DNA of 64,000 nucleotides from Hoeflea phototrophica DFL-43 (lineage in GTDB: Bacteria; Pseudomonadota; Alphaproteobacteria; Rhizobiales; Rhizobiaceae). Positions within the stretch are counted from its first letter, which is position 1. The number at the start of each line of letters is the position of its first letter. The translations under genes and the position numbers were made by a program. The notes under the pieces were generated by a model, which saw only the letters and a list, made by a program, of their open reading frames with translations, was not told where the DNA came from and did no database searches. The stretch is taken from contig NZ_CM002917.1 in NCBI RefSeq assembly GCF_000154705.2, forward strand, positions 3,793,853 through 3,857,852, given 5' to 3'. Shown here one piece after another: positions 35,341-43,163 of this stretch.

Positions 35341-35374
35341 AACAAAAGGTGCGAGAGACGATCCCCCGCACCTT
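35341..35374 (-). terminator. Intrinsic terminator after DUF465 (minus)
   Basis: Arms AAGGTGCG/CGCACCTT flank a 13-base loop and are followed on the minus strand by TTGTTTTG. It lies 27 bases beyond the stop of the minus-strand DUF465 gene. Confidence 0.6.
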
Positions 35375-35400
35375 GTCATGGACGTGTCATACAAATCTGT

Positions 35401-35577
35401 TCAATGTTCGGTATGAGGCCTGAGACGGTTGATCTCGTCCTTGAGACGCAACTTACGACGCTTGATATCGACAATCGTTTCGGTATGGGAAGAAGGCTGT
35501 GAAAGTACGACCCGAAGCTCGGCTTCAAGTTCACCATGTTTCTTCTCAAGCGATGCGAGATGAGCGTCAATCGACAT
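35401..35577 (-). CDS. DUF465 (YdcH-type) small protein
   Basis: From MSIDAHLASLEKKHGELEAE at 35577 the protein has 58 residues, mostly one coiled-coil hairpin, the YdcH/DUF465 pattern (KKHGELEAEL, then RRKLRLKDEINRL). A clear AGGAG site precedes the ATG. It is divergent from a second DUF465 gene at 35787. The function of the family is unknown; the shape suggests a protein-binding adaptor. Confidence 0.85.
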   Translation of the reverse strand: MSIDAHLASLEKKHGELEAELRVVLSQPSSHTETIVDIKRRKLRLKDEINRLRPHTEH

Positions 35578-35786
35578 AGGCGACTCCTTTTTTGGGAAGC
35601 CCGACGCCGAAACGCCGGGGCGTTGGTTTCTTGACACTGCAAAGTGTGCCACGGCTTTTTCAGTTTGTCGAAGACGATTCTTGAATGGGGATAACTTCCC
35701 GTTACCACTGATTCTGTGATAGTAGCCCCGGCATGTTAAACAGTCGGTCCTAGGCACCGGCGGGTTCGGTGAGACGGGGTAGTTGC

Positions 35787-35990
35787 ATGTCCGACCAGGA
35801 ACAGGCGGAGATTCGCATGTTGGTGGCGCGATTGCGCCATGAGCATGAAGACTTTGACGTTGCCATTAACGCCATGATTCAGACGGGATGCGATCAGTTG
35901 CGCATCCAGCGAATGAAGAAGAAAAAGCTGGCGATCAAGGACAAGATCACCGAGATCGAAGACCAGATCATTCCAGATATTATAGCCTGA
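35787..35990 (+). CDS. DUF465 (YdcH-type) small protein, second copy
   Basis: This 67-residue protein ([20 protein letters not shown]) has the same helical hairpin pattern as its divergent neighbour, including the [17 protein letters not shown] segment. The two share layout but not close identity, so they are old paralogues. It lies 16 bases before purE and may share a transcript with purEK. Role unknown. Confidence 0.82.
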   Translation: MSDQEQAEIRMLVARLRHEHEDFDVAINAMIQTGCDQLRIQRMKKKKLAIKDKITEIEDQIIPDIIA

Positions 35991-36006
35991 GCATGGGGAG
36001 CGGAAC

Positions 36007-36507
36007 ATGACTCTCACCCGGACCTGCAAGGTGGTCGTAATCATGGGCAGCCAATCGGATTGGCCCACGATGAAACACGCGGCCAACACTCTGGAAGAGC
36101 TGGGAATCGGCTGTGAGGCGCGAATCGTTTCTGCGCACCGCACGCCCGACCGGCTGGTCTCATTCGCCAAGGGCGCCCGTGATGAGGGCTTTCAGGTTAT
36201 CATCGCAGGCGCCGGTGGGGCTGCGCATCTTCCAGGCATGACTGCGGCATTCACCCCCTTGCCGGTGTTCGGCGTTCCGGTCGAATCCAAAGCGCTGTCC
36301 GGCCAGGACAGCCTGCTGTCGATCGTCCAGATGCCGGCCGGCATTCCGGTGGGAACGCTCGCCATCGGCAAGGCCGGTGCAATCAATGCAGCATTGCTCG
36401 CAGCCAGTGTTCTGGCTCTCTCGGACCCGGATCTGGCTCAACGCCTCGATGCCTGGCGTCAGGCGCGTACCGATGCGGTCGCAGACCAGCCATCTGACCA
36501 GCCATGA
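36007..36507 (+). CDS. purE: N5-carboxyaminoimidazole ribonucleotide mutase
   Basis: This 166-residue class I PurE converts N5-CAIR to CAIR in purine synthesis. Motifs: [59 protein letters not shown]. It overlaps purK by 4 bases (ATGA), the usual operon pairing. The start is an ATG after GGAGCGGAAC. The short C-terminal extension is unusual only in length. Confidence 0.96.
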   Translation: MTLTRTCKVVVIMGSQSDWPTMKHAANTLEELGIGCEARIVSAHRTPDRLVSFAKGARDEGFQVIIAGAGGAAHLPGMTAAFTPLPVFGVPVESKALSGQDSLLSIVQMPAGIPVGTLAIGKAGAINAALLAASVLALSDPDLAQRLDAWRQARTDAVADQPSDQP

Positions 36508-37595
36508 GCGTCGCACCACTCAAGCCGGGCTCGGCAATCGGAATCATCGGTGGCGGCCAGCTTGGCCGGATGCTGGCCATGGCTGCGGCCAGACTCGGAT
36601 ACAAGACCGTGATTCTCGACCCGGCCCCCGAAGCGCCGGCAGCCCAGGTCGCCAACAGGCAGATCGTTGCGGCCTATGACGATCCGGCAGCGCTGACGCA
36701 AATGGCCAACCTGTGCGACGTGGTTACCTACGAATTCGAAAATGTTCCGGTTGCAGCCGTCGAGTGGCTCGAGGCGCGGCTTCCCGTTCGTCCCGGTTCG
36801 AAAGCCCTCAAGGTGGCCCAAGACCGGCTGCTGGAAAAAGCCATGGCGCGCGATCTGGGCGCGCAGACCGCCCTTTTTGCGCCAGTGGCAACCCGCTCCG
36901 ATCTTGATGCCGCGATGGCTGTCACCGGCCTGCCTGCCGTGCTCAAGACCACAAGGCTGGGCTATGACGGCAAGGGACAGGCGAGGATTGTGCGCCCGGA
37001 GGATGCCGATGCGGCCCTTCAGGCCATGGCTGGACAGATGGCGGTTCTGGAAGCCTTCGTGCATTTCGAGTGCGAAGTTTCGGTGATCGCTGCACGCGGC
37101 CTGTCAGGGGAGGTGTGCGCTTTCGATGTCGCTGAGAACATTCACCGCGATCATATCCTTCACACATCCAAGGTGCCCTCAGCGCTCGGGCCTGAAGCTC
37201 AGACACAGGCACTCGGGATCGCCGAGGCGATCGCCAGCCATCTCGACTATGTCGGGGTCTTTGCTGTTGAGTTCTTTGCCGTGCGTGACGGCGAACAGCA
37301 TCGCCTACTGGTCAATGAAATGGCGCCGCGTGTGCACAATTCCGGCCACTGGACGGAAGCTGCCTGTGCCGTGTCGCAGTTCGAGCAGCACATTCGCGCC
37401 ATCACCGGACTGCCACTGGGCAACACAGGGCGCCATTCAGACTGCGTGATGGAAAACCTGATCGGCGATGAGATTGACACCATTGGCGAAATCGCCACCG
37501 AAAAAGGCGCGGTCATCCATCACTACGGCAAAGCCGAGGCGCGCCCCGGACGAAAGATGGGTCATGTCACAAGGATCACTCAAAAGACTGCATAA
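36504..37595 (+). CDS. purK: 5-(carboxyamino)imidazole ribonucleotide synthase
   Basis: This 363-residue ATP-grasp enzyme makes N5-CAIR from AIR, bicarbonate and ATP, supplying PurE. Visible: [53 protein letters not shown] and [14 protein letters not shown]. Start overlaps the purE stop. It completes a two-gene purine operon; no other pur gene is in the window. Confidence 0.96.
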   Translation: MSVAPLKPGSAIGIIGGGQLGRMLAMAAARLGYKTVILDPAPEAPAAQVANRQIVAAYDDPAALTQMANLCDVVTYEFENVPVAAVEWLEARLPVRPGSKALKVAQDRLLEKAMARDLGAQTALFAPVATRSDLDAAMAVTGLPAVLKTTRLGYDGKGQARIVRPEDADAALQAMAGQMAVLEAFVHFECEVSVIAARGLSGEVCAFDVAENIHRDHILHTSKVPSALGPEAQTQALGIAEAIASHLDYVGVFAVEFFAVRDGEQHRLLVNEMAPRVHNSGHWTEAACAVSQFEQHIRAITGLPLGNTGRHSDCVMENLIGDEIDTIGEIATEKGAVIHHYGKAEARPGRKMGHVTRITQKTA

Positions 37596-37631
37596 CTGCG
37601 CGGATCTCGCCGGGAAAGCGGCCTGTCGCGG

Positions 37632-37660
37632 TTGACAACAAATTCGCAAGCCGGTAAATG
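37632..37660 (+). promoter_or_regulatory. Probable rpmJ promoter
   Basis: TTGACA (37632-37637) and TAAATG (37655-37660) with a 17-base spacer form a good sigma-70-type promoter about 80 bases before rpmJ. It lies after the purK stop and before a GC-rich stem-loop with TTTT. Confidence 0.6.
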
Positions 37661-37673
37661 CCTGCCAACCGAT

Positions 37674-37697
37674 GCGCGCCCCTGGCTGGCGCGCTTT
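37674..37697 (+). terminator. Stem-loop with T run in the purK-rpmJ gap
   Basis: GCGCGCC/GGCGCGC arms with a 7-base loop are followed by TTTT. It could end purEK transcription. Because the predicted rpmJ promoter lies upstream of it, it could also be a leader attenuator for rpmJ; the sequence alone does not decide. Confidence 0.55.
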
Positions 37698-37739
37698 TGA
37701 TTGAATGGGCTTTGCCCACATAACTCGCGGATCAGAACA

Positions 37740-37865
37740 ATGAAGATCAAGAATTCGCTCAAGGCGCTCAAGGCTCGTCACCGTGACAACCGTCTGGTTC
37801 GCCGCAAGGGCCGGGTCTACATCATCAACAAGCAGAACCCCCGTTTCAAGGCTCGTCAGGGCTGA
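37740..37865 (+). CDS. rpmJ: 50S ribosomal protein L36 (YkgO type)
   Basis: This 41-residue frame reads [20 protein letters not shown] and ends in RFKARQG. It is the longer, Cys-free (C-minus, YkgO-like) form of L36 that does not need zinc, as in most alphaproteobacteria. The ATG at 37740 fits the conserved N-terminus. It has its own promoter candidate and stands alone. Both ribosomal proteins in this window, L31 and L36, are of the zinc-free type. Confidence 0.95.
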   Translation: MKIKNSLKALKARHRDNRLVRRKGRVYIINKQNPRFKARQG

Positions 37866-37936
37866 AACAGGCGGCCGCTTGGCCCATCACTGAAATTTGC
37901 ATTTGATCTTTGGCGCAGACGGACTAACTTTCCGTC

Positions 37937-38548
37937 ATGCGCCATTTTCAGTTTACGATTCTGCCTGTGACCGTAGCCGCGAGCTTTGCCCTTTTGCTGG
38001 CATCGCCTCTCACTGCACTGGCACAGACCGAAGCGGCCAAACCGGCTGCAAGCTCCCTCACCGAGGCAGCCGATCAGCTCGACAGCCTGTTTTCGGAACT
38101 CAAGCGGGAACGCGACACCAACCAGGCCAAACGCATCAGCGAACGCATCTGGGCGCGCTGGCGCGATTCAGGCAGCGCCACCACAAACTTGCTGCTGCAA
38201 TGGGCCGACAAGGCCATGGCGGACAAGAAAAACAGCCTCGCGCTCGATCTGCTCGACCAGGTGGTGGTGCTGATGCCGGACTTTGCGGAGGGCTGGAACC
38301 GCCGTGCCACCTTGCACTACGCAATGGGCAACCATTCCAAATCGATGGCCGACATCAACCGCGTGCTGTCGCTGGAACCAAGGCATTTCGGAGCCATGGC
38401 CGGAATGGCCGCCATTCTGGACGCATCGGGCAATGATGCACTGGCGCTGAGGGCCTGGGAGCAGATGTTGGAAGTCTACCCTGCCAACAAGCAGGCACAG
38501 ACAAAGGTCGGCGAGTTGGCCGACAAGCTTGCGGGCAGCAAAACCTGA
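37937..38548 (+). CDS. Small exported TPR protein
   Basis: The 203-residue protein has a signal peptide (FALLLASPLTALAQ) and two to three tetratricopeptide repeats (residues about 90-185; FAEGWNRRATLHYAMGNHSK, LEPRHFGAMAGMAAIL). It is related along its length to the TPR protein at 2363-2941, which is coupled to an MBL-fold gene. It is probably periplasmic and a protein-binding scaffold. It lies 71 bases after rpmJ; its partner is unknown. Confidence 0.82.
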   Translation: MRHFQFTILPVTVAASFALLLASPLTALAQTEAAKPAASSLTEAADQLDSLFSELKRERDTNQAKRISERIWARWRDSGSATTNLLLQWADKAMADKKNSLALDLLDQVVVLMPDFAEGWNRRATLHYAMGNHSKSMADINRVLSLEPRHFGAMAGMAAILDASGNDALALRAWEQMLEVYPANKQAQTKVGELADKLAGSKT

Positions 38549-38629
38549 CCCCCGCAAAACCAGTCCCGTGCCGCACCGCCAAGCCGGGGGCCATTTCAGA
38601 CAAGGGCCACAGCTACGGCGATCCGTCCC

Positions 38630-39688
38630 ATGCCTCTATCTAGAATTCGAGTGACCATGTTGAGTCTTCTGGCCACCATCGTCGTCCTGATTGCGGGTCT
38701 GGCGATCTGGAGCAACGTCAAGGCAAGAGAAATCGAAACACGATTTCCGGCCATCGGAGAGATGATCGATGTCGGCGGCTATTCAATGCACGCCGTCCAT
38801 CTGCCACGGCTTGACAGTGCCGATCTGCCACCGCTTGTGTTCATTCATGGGGCCAGCGGCAATCTGCGCGATCAGATGACGCCGTTCAGGCCCATGCTCG
38901 AGGGTCGCGCGGAGATGCTGTTCATCGACCGGCCAGGACATGGCTGGTCCGAACGCGGCGGCCCGGAAAACCAGACACCCGACGGCCAGGCTGCGGCGAT
39001 AGCCCGCGCAATGCAGGCCAAGGGGATCTCAAAGGCGATCATCATTGGTCACTCCTTTGGCGGAGCCATCGCAGCGAGCTTCGCGCTCGATCACCCGGAC
39101 ATGACTTCGGGACTGGTGTTCCTGGCGCCGGCGACCCATCCCTGGCCGGGCGGCGTAAGCTGGTACTACGACCTCACATCCATTCCCGTGATCGGGTCAT
39201 TGTTTGCTCATACACTGGCATTGCCTGCAGGGCTGACACGGCTTGAAAGCGGCTCGTCCTGCGTGTTCGCACCGAACCCCAAGCCTGAGGACTATGTCAG
39301 CGGCACCGGGCCGGCCCTGGTGCTCAGACCAAGCGCCTTCCGCCACAATGCGGTCGATGTCGCCAACCTCAAACCCTATGTGACGCGGGTGTCACCACGC
39401 TACACCGAGATCATGGCGCCAACAGTGGTCATCACCGGCGACAGCGATTCGGTCGTGCTTGCGCATATCCATTCCGAAGGACTGGCCCGTGACATCAAAG
39501 GAGCAGAGCTCCTGTGGATCCGCAATCTCGGACACAAGCCCGACCATGTAACAACGGAGTTGGCAGTGCGCGCCATCGAACGTGTCGCCGGGCTTGATGT
39601 CGATCTGCAGGAAGCCGGAAGGCGCGCGGAAGCTGAACTCTCTGCCGACAACTCAATTTGCCCCGGAGAGGCATCTCCGGGGACATGA
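38630..39688 (+). CDS. Membrane-anchored alpha/beta hydrolase
   Basis: The 352-residue protein has one N-terminal membrane segment (MLSLLATIVVLIAGLAIW) and an alpha/beta-hydrolase domain: oxyanion region FIHGASGN, nucleophile elbow GHSFGGAI near residue 141, acid in ITGDSDSVV and the catalytic His in NLGHKPDH. The substrate is unknown. A 9-base-pair stem-loop lies inside its last codons (39661-39682). It converges with pyk. Confidence 0.85.
   Translation: MPLSRIRVTMLSLLATIVVLIAGLAIWSNVKAREIETRFPAIGEMIDVGGYSMHAVHLPRLDSADLPPLVFIHGASGNLRDQMTPFRPMLEGRAEMLFIDRPGHGWSERGGPENQTPDGQAAAIARAMQAKGISKAIIIGHSFGGAIAASFALDHPDMTSGLVFLAPATHPWPGGVSWYYDLTSIPVIGSLFAHTLALPAGLTRLESGSSCVFAPNPKPEDYVSGTGPALVLRPSAFRHNAVDVANLKPYVTRVSPRYTEIMAPTVVITGDSDSVVLAHIHSEGLARDIKGAELLWIRNLGHKPDHVTTELAVRAIERVAGLDVDLQEAGRRAEAELSADNSICPGEASPGT
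39661..39682. repeat. Stem-loop inside the end of the hydrolase gene
   Basis: CCCCGGAGA/TCTCCGGGG arms (9 base pairs, GGCA loop) occupy the last coding codons, ending 3 bases before the stop codon. No T run follows on either strand, so this is a possible rho-independent-like or mRNA 3'-end stabilising structure only. Confidence 0.45.
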
Positions 39689-39724
39689 GCTTACTTGAAA
39701 TGGCAACTGGCGTGAAAACGAGAC

Positions 39725-41164
39725 CTAGATTCCAGTCATGCCGTCAGAGCCGATATATGCGATCCGCAGCATATTGGTCGATCCCGGAGTGCCAAGCGGC
39801 ACACCCGCAGAAATGATCAAACGGTCCCCAGGCTTGCCGAATTCCTCTGCAAAGGCGATGCGGCAGGCGCGATTGACCATGTCATCCAGATCGCTCGCAT
39901 CATCCGTCACCACACAATGCAGTCCCCAGACGACCGAAAGCCGGCGAGCCGTCTGGATCACCGGCGACAGCGCAATGATCGGCACTTGCGGCCGTTCGCG
40001 TGCTGCCCGAAGGCCGGTGCTGCCCGAAGACGTGTAGCAGACAATTGCCGACAGATGGAGCGTTTCAGCGATCTGCCGCGCGGCAAGCGAAATCGCATCG
40101 GCGCCGGTGGCATCAGGCTGCGGGCGCTGCGAATAGATGATGCTTGGATAGTTCGGATCCCGCTCGACCTTGCGGGCGATCGCCGCCATGGTGGTAACGG
40201 CTTCGACAGGATAGTCACCGGCGGCAGATTCAGCCGACAGCATCACCGCATCCGCACCTTCAAAAACAGCCGTTGCCACGTCGGACACTTCAGCGCGGGT
40301 CGGAACCGGCGCGGAAATCATGGATTCAAGCATCTGCGTCGCGACCACGACCGGCTTGCCTGCGCGGCGGCAGGCGCGCGTCAGTTGCTTCTGAATGCCA
40401 GGCACCGATTCGATCGGCATCTCGACACCAAGGTCACCACGCGCAACCATCAGCGCATCTGACAGCTCGATGATTTCGTCGATCCGCTCCAGCGCCTGCG
40501 GCTTCTCGATCTTTGACATCAGGCCAACCCGGCCACGGGCAATCTTGCGCACTTCCGCCAGATCCTCGGGACGCTGGATGAAGGACAGCGCCACCCAGTC
40601 CACGTCGTCCACCGCCAGAACGGCATCAAGATCGGCACGATCCTTTTCCGTCAGCGCGCCGACGCCCAGCGTCGTGTCGGGAAGGCTCACGCCCTTGCGA
40701 TCGGAAATCTTGGTTCCGCTGACCACCTTGCAGGTGATCGACGTCTTGTCCGATTCGACAGCAAGCAACTGCAGCCGCCCGTCATCGATCAGCAAGCGAT
40801 GGCCCGGCTGAACAGCCTCGAGGATTTCCGGATGCGGCAGGAACACACGTTTCGCGTCACCCGGCTCATCGCGATTATCGAGCGTGAATGTCTGCCCTGC
40901 CTCGAGCGTGACAGCTCCATCAGCGAATTTGCCGACCCGGAGCTTTGGCCCCTGAAGATCGGCAAGAATGCCAATCGGCCGGCCGCAGCTCGCCTCCACC
41001 GCTCTGATACGCCCCACCAGCGTGCGCATGAGCTCATGACTCGAATGGCTCATGTTGATCCGGAACAGGTCCGCGCCCGCTTCATGGAGTTTTTTGATCA
41101 TTGCCTCATCGGACGACGCGGGTCCGAGTGTTGCCAGGATTTTCACCTTGCGATGCCGCTTCAT
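39725..41164 (-). CDS. pyk: Pyruvate kinase
   Basis: The 479-residue enzyme makes pyruvate and ATP from PEP and ADP. Motifs: KILATLGPASSDEA, FRINMSHSS, ILADLQGPKLRVG, SFIQRPED, MVARGDLGVEMP with the Lys-containing KIEKPQAL, and ATQMLESMI. The C-terminal allosteric domain is complete. Its start overlaps the DUF1036 stop (TAATG), a pairing typical of Rhizobiales, so both are co-transcribed. Confidence 0.96.
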   Translation of the reverse strand: MKRHRKVKILATLGPASSDEAMIKKLHEAGADLFRINMSHSSHELMRTLVGRIRAVEASCGRPIGILADLQGPKLRVGKFADGAVTLEAGQTFTLDNRDEPGDAKRVFLPHPEILEAVQPGHRLLIDDGRLQLLAVESDKTSITCKVVSGTKISDRKGVSLPDTTLGVGALTEKDRADLDAVLAVDDVDWVALSFIQRPEDLAEVRKIARGRVGLMSKIEKPQALERIDEIIELSDALMVARGDLGVEMPIESVPGIQKQLTRACRRAGKPVVVATQMLESMISAPVPTRAEVSDVATAVFEGADAVMLSAESAAGDYPVEAVTTMAAIARKVERDPNYPSIIYSQRPQPDATGADAISLAARQIAETLHLSAIVCYTSSGSTGLRAARERPQVPIIALSPVIQTARRLSVVWGLHCVVTDDASDLDDMVNRACRIAFAEEFGKPGDRLIISAGVPLGTPGSTNMLRIAYIGSDGMTGI

Positions 41165-41637
41165 TAATTATTGCTTTCTTGCGCTTCCGGAGCGTCTGAA
41201 AGCTGGACCATCCAGCTGCCTTGTCGCCCGGTGTCATATTCCTTGAATCCCACGCGCTGAAAGCCGCGGGCGAAACAATCCTCGACGCCGACAATTCGGA
41301 ATTCATTGTCAGCCACACACATATTGATACCACCGGCCCAGCGTCCACCACCACCCGCGTCTTCCGCGTAGAGATAGTAGTAGCGCGACTGCAGCTGCCC
41401 TTCGATGAGAGTCGCGCAGGAATTGGCAGGAATCTGCCACCAGCCTTCGGTCACCCAGCCCTCTGCGGTCCTGTATCCTATCGCCCCGCCGACCAGCGAC
41501 TGAGTACCGTTGCAGACACGGAAATCCGCCTTTGCGTCTTCAACAGATGCCAACATCAGAATGCCGGCCACCATCGGTATCAGCACCGCAAACCTGGACA
41601 TGAAGGAAAAGGCGTTTGGCAACTTTCGAAACATCAA
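41164..41637 (-). CDS. DUF1036 exported protein
   Basis: The 157-residue protein has a signal peptide (FAVLIPMVAGILMLASV, cut near AKA) and a DUF1036 domain: FRVCNGTQSLVGGAIGY, GWVTEGWWQIPANSC, YYYLYAEDAGG, and two further Cys (NMCVADNEF; EDCFARGF), which could form disulfides. The family is periplasmic and of unknown function. Its stop overlaps the pyk start by one base. The first ATG could be 41637 or 41634. Confidence 0.88.
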   Translation of the reverse strand: MMFRKLPNAFSFMSRFAVLIPMVAGILMLASVEDAKADFRVCNGTQSLVGGAIGYRTAEGWVTEGWWQIPANSCATLIEGQLQSRYYYLYAEDAGGGGRWAGGINMCVADNEFRIVGVEDCFARGFQRVGFKEYDTGRQGSWMVQLSDAPEAQESNN

Positions 41638-41870
41638 TTTCGGTCAGTCTCCGCTCATAGCATGTGGGTTGTTTTTTGCGACGCGGGCCGGTGAAAGTCA
41701 ACGAAAGACACGAGACTATAGTCAAACATCCCAACCTATGATCCGACATGGCACCGAAATTGGCCGTTGCCGCGCCCGACAAGCAGCTGCAGGCGCTTGC
41801 TCACGGACCGCGGCTGTGCAATTGATCCGTCCAATCTCAGTCCACCCTTTACCATGTGTTCAAACCTGCC

Positions 41871-42653
41871 ATGTCCGGCTTTGCGCCATTCGAAATCATT
41901 CCAGGCGACCCACATCCCGCACTGGTGATCCTGGCTGATCATGCCATGAACCGGCTGCCGCCGGAATACGGTGATCTCGGCCTGCCCGCAGAAGCGTTTT
42001 CGCGCCACATCGCCTATGACATTGGAGTTGAAGCCGTGACCCGCGGGCTGTGCGCCCGCCTTGGCGTTCCGGGCGTCCTGGGTTGCTTCTCCAGGCTGTT
42101 GATCGACCCGAACCGCGGAGAGGACGATCCGACGCTGATCATGAAGCTGTCTGATGGAATGGTGATTCCCGCCAACCATCCGCTTGCGCCTGAAGAGCGT
42201 GAGCGGCGCCTTGATGGTTTTCATCGCCCCTATCATGATGCCGTCGCGACCGTCATCGCGGAAACCCAACGTAAGTCCGGCAAAGCGCCGCTGGTGATTT
42301 CGGTTCACTCCTTCACCCATGCATGGAAAGGTGTTCCCCGGCCTTGGCATGCGGGAGTCTTGTGGGACACGGATCCGCGCGCCGCGCAGACTCTGATCGA
42401 ACGCTTACGCGCAGACCCGGCCTTGATCGTTGGAGACAACGAGCCCTATGACGGTGCATTGCGCGGTGACACCATGCACCGTCACTGCTCGACCACCGGC
42501 CTTGCTCATGGATTGCTGGAAATCCGACAGGATCTGATTTCCCACCCCGCAGGGATCGATTCCTGGATCGACCGGCTCACCCCCATCCTCTCCGAGATGA
42601 CCGCACTGCCTCAAATGCACGAGATCGAGCTGCATGGCTCGCGAGTGATCTGA
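41871..42653 (+). CDS. N-formylglutamate amidohydrolase family protein
   Basis: The 260-residue protein matches the FGase family: LVILADHAMNRLP near the N-terminus, IDPNRGEDDP, RPYHDAVATVI, VISVHSFTHAW and HRHCSTTGL with metal-binding His residues. Family members hydrolyse N-formylglutamate in histidine breakdown, but no hut genes are here, so a related amide may be the substrate. I use the ATG at 41871; a GTG at 41856 is in frame and neither has a clear ribosome site. Confidence 0.87.
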   Translation: MSGFAPFEIIPGDPHPALVILADHAMNRLPPEYGDLGLPAEAFSRHIAYDIGVEAVTRGLCARLGVPGVLGCFSRLLIDPNRGEDDPTLIMKLSDGMVIPANHPLAPEERERRLDGFHRPYHDAVATVIAETQRKSGKAPLVISVHSFTHAWKGVPRPWHAGVLWDTDPRAAQTLIERLRADPALIVGDNEPYDGALRGDTMHRHCSTTGLAHGLLEIRQDLISHPAGIDSWIDRLTPILSEMTALPQMHEIELHGSRVI

Positions 42654-42777
42654 GCAGGGCCAACACAAACCGGGATAATCGGCTGGAAAGCTCTAAACAC
42701 CCTTGACCCCGCCGCGGGCTTTGGGCACTTGGAGCGATCACACAAACAAGCTCACCCATCCGTCCAGGAGTGTCCCC

Positions 42778-43044
42778 ATGTCTGATGCCGGCGCCGTCGC
42801 CCGCGACCAGCTTCGTTCCTTCGTAGAACGCATCGAGCGGCTGGAAGAAGAAAAGAAAACCATCGCTGACGACATCAAGGATGTCTATGGCGAGGCCAAG
42901 GCCATGGGGTTCGACGCCAAGGTGCTGCGAAAGGTTGTCGCGATCCGCAAGCAGGACGAGAACGACCGGCTTGAGCAGGAAGCAATTCTCGACACCTATC
43001 TGCATGCGCTCGGCATGGCTCCGGAGCCTGAAGGCGCAAGCTGA
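42778..43044 (+). CDS. gapR: GapR-type nucleoid protein (DUF2312)
   Basis: From the ATG at 42778 (AGGAG upstream) the 88-residue protein matches DUF2312/Gap[37 protein letters not shown] and [17 protein letters not shown]. In Caulobacter GapR forms a clamp on overtwisted DNA ahead of replication and transcription and is essential for normal growth. The same role is likely. It converges with the DUF882 gene; an imperfect stem (GAAAACC/GGTTTTC, 43103-43130) lies between them. Confidence 0.93.
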   Translation: MSDAGAVARDQLRSFVERIERLEEEKKTIADDIKDVYGEAKAMGFDAKVLRKVVAIRKQDENDRLEQEAILDTYLHALGMAPEPEGAS

Positions 43045-43163
43045 TCAGGCCTGCATTTTCGGCCCGAAAACGGCCACCGCTCACTTGCAAATACATCGAC
43101 TTGAAAACCCATCAGTTTTGATCGGTTTTCATCGGACAATCAAAGTGTGAGTGAGCGCCGGCA

